From the NCBI GenBank assembly GCA_030066245.1, contig JASJBY010000096.1, forward strand, positions 1 to 10,793: a stretch of DNA of 10,793 bases. The letters run 5' to 3'. Shown here one piece after another: positions 1 to 6,950 of the stretch. The DNA comes from Gammaproteobacteria bacterium. Its GTDB lineage: Bacteria > Pseudomonadota > Gammaproteobacteria > JAABTG01. The notes under the pieces were generated by a model, which saw only the letters and a program-made list of their open reading frames with translations, was not told the origin of the DNA and did not search any database. The position numbers were made by a program, and so were the translations under genes. How positions within the stretch are numbered: the first letter of the stretch is position 1; every line of letters begins with the position of its first letter.

Positions 1-56
1 ATCGCGCGCGCAAGCAGCTCAAACGCTTCGTCTTTCAGCGCGGCCAGGAACCCCAT
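1..56 (-). CDS. Putative 5' end of an unidentified gene leaving the window (partial)
   Basis: An ATG on the minus strand at 54-56 opens a frame that runs off the left edge. It reads MGFLAALKDEAFELLARA, an alanine/leucine-rich amphipathic helix typical of a soluble protein N-terminus. The same codon register on the plus strand is also open and ends at a TAG at 66-68 (last residues ...RGQEPHYFQ). I prefer the minus reading because 10 of its 17 codons after the start begin with a purine, against 6 of 21 on the plus strand, and because the plus reading is extremely basic. Only a weak GGA sits five bases upstream as a ribosome site. Only 18 codons are visible, so no family can be named. If real, it lies downstream of prc on the same strand, but 332 bases away, so it probably has its own promoter. 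Confidence 0.4.
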   Translation of the reverse strand, partial: MGFLAALKDEAFELLARA

Positions 57-388
57 TATTTCCAGTAGACGACCCCGCAACTTAGTGCCGGTCACCAACC
101 GTCGGGGGTCCACCGCCGCCGTCGTCCTCGTGACACCCTGTCACGTCTTCGACGGCACGGCCCCGCAGACACGCGCCTGTTTGGGATGACTTGGCTGCGG
201 CGTGCCCAAGAGGCAAAACGGGCTATGCGGGAGATTATCCTGGCGGAACCAGGGTCGTCAGCATTAGGAAGAAACTCAGCCCTTACCAGCCCGCTGCAAG
301 AATGTCGACCGGCGGAGACGGTGTCCGTTGCCGGCAGTCAAGCACGGGCCCCCGGGAAGCCCATCCCAAACCAGGCAGAGCCGGCGGC
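57..388. other. 332-base gap between prc and the left-edge gene
   Basis: No convincing gene is seen. Several short frames are open on both strands, but none has a good ribosome site or protein-like composition. The main content is the inverted repeat at 118-156. No intrinsic terminator with a T-run is visible downstream of prc. Confidence 0.5.
118..156. repeat. Two-tier inverted repeat (hairpin or operator)
   Basis: The outer arms GCCGTCG (118-124) and CGACGGC (150-156) are perfect complements. Inside them a 4x4 pyrimidine internal loop (tcct, 125-128; tctt, 146-149) encloses a second perfect pair, CGTGACA (129-135) and TGTCACG (139-145), around a CCC centre. All 14 pairs are Watson-Crick and the layout is symmetrical. 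No T-run follows on either strand, so it is not a classical intrinsic terminator. It could be a Rho-linked or RNA-stabilising 3' hairpin for prc, or a protein-binding operator (inner half-site GTGACA-N3-TGTCAC) for the left-edge minus-strand gene, whose start lies 61 bases further on. Confidence 0.55.
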
Positions 389-2491
389 TTATAGCTGCTG
401 TCGAGCGGTACGCAGGAGCGGCTGATCGCCGAAGGCGGTCGCGATCAAATCGGCCAGAATCTGTGCGGTCTCCTCAAGCCACACTTCCGAGACTTCGTCT
501 TCGTCGGCATCCTGCTCCTGCTTCTTGTCTTCCGCCAAAAGGGGCAATCCGCGGGCAGCCCGAAACGCGTTCTCGCGCTGGGTCTGGGCGTTCTCGCGCT
601 GGGTACGCTCCGCCTTGCGGCGGCTTTCCAGCAGCGTCGCCTGTTCGAGATCCCGGACCGCCTGCTCCGCCTGCGCCTGTTCCAGCAGGATGTTGAAGAC
701 CGGCGTGGCGCTGGTGCGCTCTTCGTGCCGGCTGCGAACCTGGCTCACGGCGTCCTCTGGATAGAGGTCATGGGCCGAGAAGCTGGCAGGCCGCGCGCTC
801 GCCCACGGCAAGGCGTTTTCCAGGGAGCGTTCGCCATGTTCTCCCGAGTCAAACGCAGTGGGAAACACGATGTCCGGCACGACGCCCCGATGCTGAGTAC
901 TCGCACCGGATACCCGGAAGAACTGCGCGATCGTGAGCTTGAGCTGGCCCAGGTCATCCGAGTTACCGCGCACGAAACGGCTTACGTCCATCAGGCTCTG
1001 CACCGTGCCTTTCCCGAACGTGGGCTCGCCGATGATGACGCCGCGTCCGTAGTCTTGTATGGCACCGGCAAAAATCTCCGATGCAGACGCGCTGTGGCGG
1101 TCCACGAGAACCGCAAGGGGGCCTTTGTATGCAATATCGGGATCCGGATCCTCGTACACCTCGATGCGGCCCTGGGAGTCCTTGACCTGCACTACAGGCC
1201 CGGACTCGATGAACAGCCCGGTGACCTCGATGGCTTCTGAGAGAGAGCCCCCGCCGTCACCTCGCAAATCCACAATCACACCGTCCACGCCCTCGTTGGT
1301 CAGTTCCCCGAGTAAACGGCGCACGTCGCGGCTGGTGCTGCGATAGTCCTCTTCACCCCTGGCCCTAGCACTCACGTCCCGGTAGAAAGTCGGGACCTCG
1401 ATGACGCCTATTCGAGCCTCGACGTCGCCAGCCTTGACCTCGAGAACGTGCTTCTTGGCTGCCTGCTCTTCCAGCTCTATCCGGTTACGCACCAACGTCA
1501 CCTCTTTTCGGGCTCCGTCCTCGGCGATGCCTTTAGGCAGAATCTCGAGACGCACGACGGAGTCCTTCGGGCCGCGGATCAATTCGACGACGTCTTCCAG
1601 ACGCCAGCTGACCACGTCGACCATGTCGTCTTCGTGGCCCTGCCCGACACCGGTGATACGATCGTCGACCTGAAGCTGGCCGCTCTTCGCCGCCGGCCCG
1701 CCGGCGATGAGGCTACGCACCACCGTATGTTCGTTGTCGGTCTGCAAGACGGCGCCGATGCCCTCCAGAGACAGGCTCATCCGGATCCGGAAGTTCTCGG
1801 AGGTCCGTGGCGAGAGGTAGGCGGTGTGCGGCTCCACCGAGGTCATGTAGGTGTTGACGAAAATCTGAAAGACGTCCTCAGCGTTCAGCTGCTTGACGCT
1901 GCGGGCGGTGCGCTCATAGCGCTTGCGAAGGGTCTTCACGACCTCCTCCTGCGTTTTCCCGGCCAGCCGCAGGGTCAGCACATCGTTCTTCACCCGTTTG
2001 CGCCAGATCTCGTCAAGGGCAGCATGGTCGGCGGCCCATGGGGCGTCGGTGCGGTCGAACACATAGGCTTCATCGCGCTGGAAGTCGAAGTCTTTCGTCA
2101 ACAGGCTCACCGCGTACTCTGCCCGCTCGTCCATGCGCGCGCGAAACACCTTGAAGATGGCAAAGGCCGGCTCCAGACGCGCCTGACGCAGAGCGTCGTC
2201 GAGGCGGTGTCTGTAGACGGAGAGCGCCTCAACGTCGCTGGCGAGAAACACGCTGCGGTTGGGGTCCAGCCGTTCCAGGTAGCGGTCGAAGACCACAAAG
2301 GAGAGTTCGTCGTCCACAGGTACTTTTTTGTAATGGTGCCGCTCCATGATCCGTGTGATCACCTTCGTGGCCGCCCGCTGGTCGGAGCTTGGAACGAGCG
2401 TTACCGGATCGACGATCGGCGCGGCCGCCCACAGGCTCAGCGAACAGAGGGCAAGCGGCAGGACAGCCAGTCGAGAAAATCGCTTGGTCAT
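389..2491 (-). CDS. prc: Carboxy-terminal processing (tail-specific) protease Prc/Tsp
   Basis: Periplasmic serine protease of family S41 that degrades proteins from exposed nonpolar C-termini. In E. coli it processes FtsI and, with NlpI, degrades the murein endopeptidase MepS. The product is 700 residues, against about 680 in E. coli. Residues 1-23 form a signal peptide (KRFSR, then a Leu/Ala core ending WAAA). An N-terminal helical domain covers about 30-235, PDZ about 238-320 and the S41 core about 355-545. The tail-specific C-terminal domain follows. The dyad is visible: Ser469 in HSASASEIF and Lys494 in TFGKGT, 25 apart as in the E. coli enzyme. The frame is open for 85 more codons upstream, but the ATG at 2491 is chosen because the signal peptide starts there; the ribosome site is weak (AAGAAG). 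The C-terminal helix carries a tandem TQRENA heptad. Divergent from pbpG. Confidence 0.95.
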   Translation of the reverse strand: MTKRFSRLAVLPLALCSLSLWAAAPIVDPVTLVPSSDQRAATKVITRIMERHHYKKVPVDDELSFVVFDRYLERLDPNRSVFLASDVEALSVYRHRLDDALRQARLEPAFAIFKVFRARMDERAEYAVSLLTKDFDFQRDEAYVFDRTDAPWAADHAALDEIWRKRVKNDVLTLRLAGKTQEEVVKTLRKRYERTARSVKQLNAEDVFQIFVNTYMTSVEPHTAYLSPRTSENFRIRMSLSLEGIGAVLQTDNEHTVVRSLIAGGPAAKSGQLQVDDRITGVGQGHEDDMVDVVSWRLEDVVELIRGPKDSVVRLEILPKGIAEDGARKEVTLVRNRIELEEQAAKKHVLEVKAGDVEARIGVIEVPTFYRDVSARARGEEDYRSTSRDVRRLLGELTNEGVDGVIVDLRGDGGGSLSEAIEVTGLFIESGPVVQVKDSQGRIEVYEDPDPDIAYKGPLAVLVDRHSASASEIFAGAIQDYGRGVIIGEPTFGKGTVQSLMDVSRFVRGNSDDLGQLKLTIAQFFRVSGASTQHRGVVPDIVFPTAFDSGEHGERSLENALPWASARPASFSAHDLYPEDAVSQVRSRHEERTSATPVFNILLEQAQAEQAVRDLEQATLLESRRKAERTQRENAQTQRENAFRAARGLPLLAEDKKQEQDADEDEVSEVWLEETAQILADLIATAFGDQPLLRTARQQL
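567..604. repeat. Tandem 21-base repeat inside prc
   Basis: The 17-base string gcgttctcgcgctgggt occurs at 567-583 and again at 588-604, a period of 21 bases. On the coding strand it gives two copies of the heptad TQRENAQ/TQRENAF (about residues 630-643) in the charged C-terminal helix. It keeps frame and is consistent with a small in-frame duplication. Confidence 0.85.
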
Positions 2492-2618
2492 AGACTTCTT
2501 GAGATGCCAGACTTGGTAAACACTGAAAAAGCCGCGGCACAAAAGTTCCCTCTCGTCCGCGGTCATCCCCTGGCCCGGGGTGCGCTTCTTCCAGTCTGAA
2601 TTCAGGCCGTGAATGGAA

Positions 2619-2624
2619 AGTATA
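2619..2624 (-). promoter_or_regulatory. Possible -10 box of the prc promoter
   Basis: TATACT on the minus strand matches five of six bases of the sigma-70 -10 consensus. It lies 127 bases upstream of the prc start. No good -35 hexamer is found at 16-18 bases, so the assignment rests on the -10 alone and on its position in the divergent region. Confidence 0.35.
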
Positions 2625-2689
2625 GTTGACTGGCCGGAGGCCGAATACTTGACCGGAGTGTGGGGATAGGGCCAGACCCACGGTTGCAG

Positions 2690-2695
2690 TATACT
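2690..2695 (+). promoter_or_regulatory. Possible -10 box of the pbpG promoter
   Basis: TATACT on the plus strand, five of six matches to the -10 consensus, in an otherwise GC-rich stretch. It lies 98 bases upstream of the GTG start. The -35 position (about 2667-2672) matches poorly. A TTGACC at 2649-2654 is too far away to pair with it. Confidence 0.35.
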
Positions 2696-2728
2696 CCCGT
2701 CTCGGAAAACGAGCCGGCCGACAGGGCG

Positions 2729-2744
2729 GCCCGGAAGGCCGGGC
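2729..2744 (+). promoter_or_regulatory. Perfect hairpin in the predicted pbpG leader
   Basis: GCCCGG (2729-2734) and CCGGGC (2739-2744) pair perfectly around an AAGG tetraloop. If transcription starts just after the -10 at 2690-2695, this hairpin lies in the 5' leader about 50 bases before the start codon. No T-run follows, so it is not a terminator. Its function is unknown; it may only stabilise the message. Confidence 0.35.
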
Positions 2745-2781
2745 ATCTGCCACGTCGGCCGCGTCTATGGCCAGGTCTACA

Positions 2782-2789
2782 GGGAGGTG
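2782..2789 (+). promoter_or_regulatory. Strong ribosome binding site fixing the pbpG start
   Basis: GGGAGGTG, with core GGAGGT at 2783-2788, lies five bases before the GTG at 2794. The in-frame ATG at 2767 has no such site and would place the Shine-Dalgarno inside the coding region, so the GTG start is preferred. Confidence 0.75.
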
Positions 2790-2793
2790 TTCT

Positions 2794-3729
2794 GTGCGCG
2801 CGTACGTCCTGGGTGTTTGGATGCTCTCGGTTGCGTCGGCCGGGTACGCAGACTCAACGACAGTCGGCCCGGGCGTCGCCCCCACCGACACACCGGTCGC
2901 CGGGCACGCCGCGCCATTCGTCTCGACCGCCTCCACAGACCGCATACCCGACCGGCGCAAGCTCCGTCTGCGCTCGGACACCGTGCTGATCATCGACCAG
3001 GCCCGCGGTGATGTGATTTACGCCAAGAACAGCCGCAAACCCAAGTCCATCGCGTCCATCACCAAGCTCATGACCGCCATGGTGATCCTGGACGCCAACC
3101 TACCCCCGGACGAACCCATTGCAATCACCAGCGAGGACAAGGACCGTCTGCGCTGGTCCCGCTCCTATCTCCCCATCGGCTCGGAGCTAAGCCGCATGGA
3201 GCTGTTGCAGGTGGCACTCATGTCCTCGGAGAATCGGGCGGCGGCAGCTCTGGCGCGAACCTTTCCCGGCGGTACGCCCGCGTTCATCAAGGCCATGAAC
3301 GACAAAGCAGCCAGCCTGGGCATGCTCGACACGACCCTGGTAGACGCGACCGGCCTGCACAGCGACAACCAGTCGACCGCGGAGGATCTGTCCGTCATGC
3401 TGCGCAGCGCATGGCAGTATCCCGAGATACGCCGCATGACCACGACGCCGTCGTTGGTGTTGAATACCCGCCCGAGGACCGGCATAAAGACGTTCCGGAA
3501 CACCAATCTGCTGGTGCGAAAGCGCCGCAGGGAGTGGGACATCGGACTGAGCAAGACGGGGTACATCCTGGAGGCCGGGCGATGCCTGGTCATGCAGGCC
3601 GAGATCGCCGGCCGACCACTTTTCATTGTACTGTTGGATGCCTGGGGCAAGTACACCAGCATTGGCGATGCCAATCGCATTCGCAAATGGCTGTTGAGTG
3701 CGACAAGCAGCAGCCGGGAGGTTGGTTAA
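2794..3729 (+). CDS. pbpG: D-alanyl-D-alanine endopeptidase, PBP7 type
   Basis: Low-molecular-weight penicillin-binding protein of family S11 that cleaves D-Ala to meso-diaminopimelate cross-links in periplasmic murein. The 311-residue product starts at GTG 2794, set by GGAGGT five bases before it. Residues 1-19 are a signal peptide (short basic start, hydrophobic core, AGYA-D cleavage). A Thr/Pro/Ala-rich linker follows to about residue 55. All three active-site motifs are present: Ser88-Ile-Thr-Lys91 (SxxK), Ser145-Glu-Asn147 (SxN) and Lys254-Thr-Gly256 (KTG). The blocks SIASITKLMTAMV, ALMSSENRAAA, PGG..AFIKAMN and DA.GKYT match my recollection of E. coli PBP7 rather than the PBP5 group, and there is no C-terminal amphipathic anchor, again as in PBP7. 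Its stop overlaps that of the convergent gene, and it shares a divergent promoter region with prc. Confidence 0.95.
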   Translation: MRAYVLGVWMLSVASAGYADSTTVGPGVAPTDTPVAGHAAPFVSTASTDRIPDRRKLRLRSDTVLIIDQARGDVIYAKNSRKPKSIASITKLMTAMVILDANLPPDEPIAITSEDKDRLRWSRSYLPIGSELSRMELLQVALMSSENRAAAALARTFPGGTPAFIKAMNDKAASLGMLDTTLVDATGLHSDNQSTAEDLSVMLRSAWQYPEIRRMTTTPSLVLNTRPRTGIKTFRNTNLLVRKRRREWDIGLSKTGYILEAGRCLVMQAEIAGRPLFIVLLDAWGKYTSIGDANRIRKWLLSATSSSREVG

Positions 3730-4874
3730 CTTCCCTCCTCGCCGTGCACCAGGTCGAAGAAAAGCTCGCGCCAGTTGTCCGGCTGATTCCGCGTGGTCGC
3801 CTGTTCGAACATGAAACCCGCGAACTTCATTACATTCATCGGGACAGGGCTGTAGGCGATTTGGGGATTGCTGAGCAACCGAGCCAGATAATCCGCGGAT
3901 AAGTCCGAATTCGTTTGCAGGATATAGTTCTTTGCGGCGCGGGTAGGGTCGCTCTGGATCCTGTCCATGGCCTCCTGCACCGCATCGAAAACCACTTTGA
4001 CGGTGCGGGGATTCTTAAGATAGAAGTTCTCGCGGGTCCAAAGCAGGGTCAGCGTCGACATGCCGCCGAGGATGCTATACGAGTTGAACACCAGGCGCAC
4101 GCGAGGGTCATCGAGTTCCTGATACTGGAACGGCGGGCTCGCCAGGTGCGCCGTAATCCCGGCGCGGCCGGCAAGCATGGCTTCCATGGCTTCAGGGTGG
4201 GACTTGGAGACGGTTATCGGGTCAAGCCGGGTCGCCTGGTCGCTGCCGAAGGCCTGCGCCGCCGCCATCTGCAGCACCACCGCCTGGCCGGAGGAACCGA
4301 CGGCGGGCAACGCGATTCGGTCCGCCTCGCCGAAATCCGTGAGAGAGCGCACCCGCGGGTTCACCGTGCTCAGGTACATTGGCATTGAACTCAGCGACAT
4401 CACGCCCTTGACCTCAGCGCCGCCACGAGTCATGTCCCACGCCCTCACCATCGGCGCCACTCCGCCGGAGGCAATGTCAAGCAGACCGGTCCTCAACGCG
4501 TCGTTCATGATCTTGCCCGACGGGAACCGGGACCAGACCACGCGGATATCCCCCAAGCCCGCGTTCCTGGCGTGCTTCTCGATGAGCCCATACTGCCGGA
4601 CCAGCATCAGAGGCAGATAGCCCAGCCCGAACTGCTGGGCAATGCGGATCTCCCGGACTTCCCGGGACCTGGCGGCAGAGCGCTCACGGGGCGTGCTGCG
4701 CAGGAACTTCCCCGAGTCGCTCTCCGTGTCAATGCCAATGTTCTGCATTTCGTCGACCAGCTGAACGAGTCGCAAAGACCCGTCGGCTCCCGCAGCCTGG
4801 TCGACAAGACCCACGCTGGCGAGAATCAGGCTGGCCCACACAACTCGTTGAAGCTGGGAAAAAACGTGGGACAT
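3726..4874 (-). CDS. Periplasmic substrate-binding protein, SsuA/NMT1-like
   Basis: 382-residue exported solute-binding protein of the nitrate/sulfonate/taurine type of ABC transport. Residues 1-29 form a signal peptide (QLQR, hydrophobic stretch, QAAG-A). An atypical charged segment of about 45 residues follows (about 30-75, with RSTPRERSAARSREVRE). The binding fold begins at EIRIAQQFGLGYLPLMLVRQYGL (75-97). It continues with the family pattern of a glycine turn before helix 1, SGKIMNDAL and LLDIASGGVAPMVRAW (131-146), a short second lobe, and AMLAGRAGITAHLASPPF (232-249). The ligand cannot be inferred. The ATG at 4874 is chosen over the one at 4895 because GAGGAGG lies five bases before it and the signal peptide begins there. 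No permease or ATPase gene is adjacent, so it is an orphan binding protein and may serve a distant transporter or a sensor. Confidence 0.8.
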   Translation of the reverse strand: MSHVFSQLQRVVWASLILASVGLVDQAAGADGSLRLVQLVDEMQNIGIDTESDSGKFLRSTPRERSAARSREVREIRIAQQFGLGYLPLMLVRQYGLIEKHARNAGLGDIRVVWSRFPSGKIMNDALRTGLLDIASGGVAPMVRAWDMTRGGAEVKGVMSLSSMPMYLSTVNPRVRSLTDFGEADRIALPAVGSSGQAVVLQMAAAQAFGSDQATRLDPITVSKSHPEAMEAMLAGRAGITAHLASPPFQYQELDDPRVRLVFNSYSILGGMSTLTLLWTRENFYLKNPRTVKVVFDAVQEAMDRIQSDPTRAAKNYILQTNSDLSADYLARLLSNPQIAYSPVPMNVMKFAGFMFEQATTRNQPDNWRELFFDLVHGEEGS

Positions 4875-4879
4875 GGACC

Positions 4880-4886
4880 CCTCCTC
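4880..4886 (-). promoter_or_regulatory. Ribosome binding site fixing the binding-protein start
   Basis: GAGGAGG on the minus strand, five bases before the ATG at 4872-4874. The alternative ATG at 4893-4895 has only GC-rich sequence without a purine tract before it, so the shorter product is preferred. Confidence 0.7.
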
Positions 4887-4936
4887 GACAGACATGACCG
4901 GTCCGCAATCCGTTCGGACAAAGCGAAAGCTTCGCC

Positions 4937-4942
4937 ATTCTA
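4937..4942 (-). promoter_or_regulatory. Weak -10-like box for the binding-protein gene
   Basis: TAGAAT on the minus strand matches five of six -10 bases and lies 62 bases upstream of the chosen ATG. No convincing -35 is seen. A small inverted repeat, GCGAA-AGC-TTCGC (4923-4935), lies immediately downstream of it, where the start of the transcript would fall, and could be an operator. Confidence 0.25.
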
Positions 4943-5057
4943 TCCGCGGAGCAGTAATCTTTCCTACCGTCTGTGGCAGATTGCCAAGCCTGGCGCCTGG
5001 CTCTCCACATGGAATTCCGACTCAGCCGCTGCAGCGCCAGACCAAGTCAAACGCATC

Positions 5058-5360
5058 ATGATTTCCACCAGACTGCTCCGCACCTTGCTCATTGCCCTCA
5101 TCGCGCTGGGACTCAGCTTCTACATCGCAGAGAAATGGCCCTCCAGGTCCGACAGCACCTCCGTGCAGACATTCTGCGCTGGCGTGGTTGCAAACCAACC
5201 CGCTCAACAGGTGCTGGCCCGGGCCAGTGGCCTTCAGCTGAGCACCATGGTGACCGGCGATTACATGCGCGTCTACAGCGTCGCCGGGAAGGACCACGCG
5301 GAGTGCCACATTGAGCTGCGCGGGGGCCTGGTGGCTGACCACAGGCTGTGGCAACGCTGA
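5058..5360 (+). CDS. Small one-TM exported protein of unknown function
   Basis: Not recognised. The 100-residue product has a short N-terminus with two arginines (MISTRLLR), a hydrophobic segment at about residues 7-24 and then a hydrophilic, presumably periplasmic domain of about 75 residues. The hydrophobic segment may be an anchor or an uncleaved signal. Cys40 and Cys83 are the only cysteines and could form a disulfide. The second half (YMRVYSVAGKDHAECHIELRG) looks like alternating beta strands. The ATG at 5058 is the first start before the hydrophobic segment, though no clear Shine-Dalgarno precedes it. It is divergent from the binding-protein gene across 183 bases. Codon use and composition look like the neighbours, and I judge it a real gene. 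It is too short for a functional call. Confidence 0.6.
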   Translation: MISTRLLRTLLIALIALGLSFYIAEKWPSRSDSTSVQTFCAGVVANQPAQQVLARASGLQLSTMVTGDYMRVYSVAGKDHAECHIELRGGLVADHRLWQR

Positions 5361-5624
5361 CCGAAGCAAAGCGCTCCACCCGCGGCACGGGAAGAGCACA
5401 ACGAGGGTGACGGTGCCTTACCCGGCCCGGAGATGCGTCGAGGGCATGGTCCCGAGGGAGGCCGTCCAAGTCAGCCTCAAGTTGAGTGGAGTGAAGCCGA
5501 CCATTTAGCCAACAGGTCCGTCCAGCAGATCCATCGCCCGCCCGCATCTGCGAATGGGCCGGTGGCGACAGGGAAACAGGCTGGGACGCCCGCGAGCCGC
5601 AGATTAGTGACCAGGTGATGAACT
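5361..5624 (+). other. 264-base gap between two small genes
   Basis: No gene, terminator or clear promoter is supported. A 61-codon plus-strand frame opens at 5433, but its composition (Pro, Gln, Ser, Arg mixed) and lack of a ribosome site argue against coding. The stretch is GC-rich throughout, apart from catttag near 5502-5508. Confidence 0.4.
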
Positions 5625-5996
5625 ATGGGTGTTTTTTCAAAGTTGTTCGGTCGGCGTAAACAGGCACCGGTAGCTCTGCGTCATAAGGTCGAAGTCGAGG
5701 AAACATCGGAGAGTGACGAGGATGGCGAGACCGAGTTCGACCCGGACGCGACCATATTCATCAGCCCCAAAATTCCCATCATCGGCCAGCAGGCCATGCG
5801 CAAGCTCCGCGAGTACGAGCAGAATCGCGTAACCCGATACAACTGGCTCTGCGGCCCGGATTGTCTAGGCGTGTGCCGCAGGGTTCAGGAAGAAGGGCCC
5901 TATAGCGTAGCGGACGGCCTGGCAGGCATCGCCCCCGTCCCCGGCATGGGCGCCTATCGAGAGTGCGCCTGCACCGTAAGCCCGGTGACGAAGTAA
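5625..5996 (+). CDS. Five-cysteine small protein, Mu gpF-like C-terminal motif
   Basis: 123-residue protein, not firmly assigned. The ribosome site AGGTGA (5613-5618) lies six bases before the ATG. The N-terminus MGVFSKLFGRRK is a short amphipathic basic helix that could touch the membrane. Residues 22-43 are a strongly acidic, probably disordered linker. The C-terminal half holds Cys76, Cys80 and Cys84 in W-L-C-x3-C-x3-C spacing after RYN, then Cys114 and Cys116 in ECACT near the end. The order (Tyr-x-Trp, a cysteine cluster, a Gly/Pro-rich loop, C-x-C-Thr) recalls the end of the phage Mu gpF-like head morphogenesis domain, where these cysteines are thought to bind metal. No phage genes surround it, so it may be a domesticated or convergent metal-binding module. 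The signal peptide is absent, so it should be cytosolic. Confidence 0.6.
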   Translation: MGVFSKLFGRRKQAPVALRHKVEVEETSESDEDGETEFDPDATIFISPKIPIIGQQAMRKLREYEQNRVTRYNWLCGPDCLGVCRRVQEEGPYSVADGLAGIAPVPGMGAYRECACTVSPVTK

Positions 5997-6099
5997 CCAC
6001 CTGCCGCTTACCCCGCCGGTCCGCATCAATCGGGCGTGCGCTGATCCCTCCCCGTAGACCCTTCCGTGCCCCCCTTCGCCGGACAAAGCCGACGACAGA

Positions 6100-6945
6100 T
6101 CAGGCGGCTTTCGAGAAGAACAGGTCGAGCACCGAAGCTAACTCCTGGTCCGCAGTCTCGCGCACCGCATCGACATCGGCGTCCGTGAGGCCTGTGGTTT
6201 CCCAGGCCGCGGGATCTGCGGCGATGGACGGCGTACCGTCGGCAGCCATCGAAACCCCAGTGGCAATCGTCGCGATGTGCACGAGGCTTGTCTCGAGCTG
6301 ATGTTTTTGCGCCGCGGCCGGCTCCGTGTGGAATCGAATCGCCGTGGCAAGGCTCTCGGGCAGTCCCCAGGCGCTCATCAGCTCGCCGCCCACCTGGGCG
6401 TAATCGCAGCCGACGAGCTTGCGCTCCATGAGGTGCAAGGGGCCTTGCTCCTGGCGCGCTACCGACAAGGCCTGGCGGGCTGGGCCGGGAACCTTGAGAT
6501 ACATCACCAGGTGACCCACGTCGCTCAGAAGGCCCTCCACGAACAGTCGCTCACTGTCCAACACATCGGAACGTACCGCCAGCATTCGGGCGACGATGGC
6601 GCAGTAGACGCTTTTGCGCCAGAACTGCTCCATGTCGACCAGACTGCTTGGGATACCCGAGAAGGCCCGTGCCACGGACGTGGCGAGCACGATGTCGTGC
6701 ACCTGCTGCATCCCCATGATGGCCACCGCCCGGGACACAGTTTCCACGCGACCTCGCATTCCGAAGAAAGCGCTGTTGGCGACGCGGAGAAAGCGCGCGC
6801 TGAGCCCCGGATCGCAGGAGATGATTTCGGCTAGCTCCGCGGCACCCGCATCCGGATCCTGCACCAGAGCCTTGACCTGAAAATAGACTTCCGGCAGGGA
6901 CAGGAGGTCTTCCGTGCCGCTGACCAGTTCCTGAGGGCTCGACAT
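6100..6945 (-). CDS. HDOD-domain protein
   Basis: 281-residue cytosolic signalling protein made almost entirely of one HDOD domain, a degenerate relative of HD/HD-GYP phosphohydrolases found in regulation of motility, chemotaxis and stress. Visible features are the N-terminal block LPEVYFQVKALVQDPDAGAAELAEIISCDPGLSARFLRVANSAFFG (about 17-62), the VSRAVAIMGMQQVHDIVL helix (70-87), FWRKSVYCA (108-116), EGLLSDVGHLVM (137-148) and the later YAQVGGELMSAWGLPESLATAIRFH (182-206). The HD pair expected in GLLHD is Ser141-Asp142 here, so catalysis is unlikely, as is usual for HDOD. The ATG at 6945 is preferred over the longer frame from 7026 because GGGGAGGA (6951-6958) lies five bases upstream and the homologous region starts soon after. 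It is divergent from the adaptor operon and convergent with the five-cysteine gene. Confidence 0.88.
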   Translation of the reverse strand: MSSPQELVSGTEDLLSLPEVYFQVKALVQDPDAGAAELAEIISCDPGLSARFLRVANSAFFGMRGRVETVSRAVAIMGMQQVHDIVLATSVARAFSGIPSSLVDMEQFWRKSVYCAIVARMLAVRSDVLDSERLFVEGLLSDVGHLVMYLKVPGPARQALSVARQEQGPLHLMERKLVGCDYAQVGGELMSAWGLPESLATAIRFHTEPAAAQKHQLETSLVHIATIATGVSMAADGTPSIAADPAAWETTGLTDADVDAVRETADQELASVLDLFFSKAA

Positions 6946-6950
6946 CCCAG

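Noticed and set aside
3..68. Plus-strand open frame ending at TAG 66-68
   Set aside because: It uses the same codon register as the minus-strand start at 56, but has few purine-first codons and an extremely basic composition. The minus-strand reading fits a real gene better, though this is not certain.
1448..2599. Long plus-strand open frame of 383 codons across prc
   Set aside because: It is antisense to the recognised protease. Its His/Val/Asp-rich composition is typical of a reverse-strand shadow of a GC-rich gene, and it has no domain pattern.
2229..2993. Minus-strand frame of 254 codons across the prc start and pbpG promoter region
   Set aside because: Out of frame with prc and covering the divergent promoters. 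No protein-like motifs.
4177..4620. Plus-strand frame antisense to the binding-protein gene
   Set aside because: Shadow frame rich in Ser, Pro and Arg over a recognised minus-strand gene.
5433..5618. 61-codon plus-strand frame in the gap before the five-cysteine gene
   Set aside because: No ribosome site and low-complexity, non-protein-like composition. It ends inside the ribosome site of the next gene.
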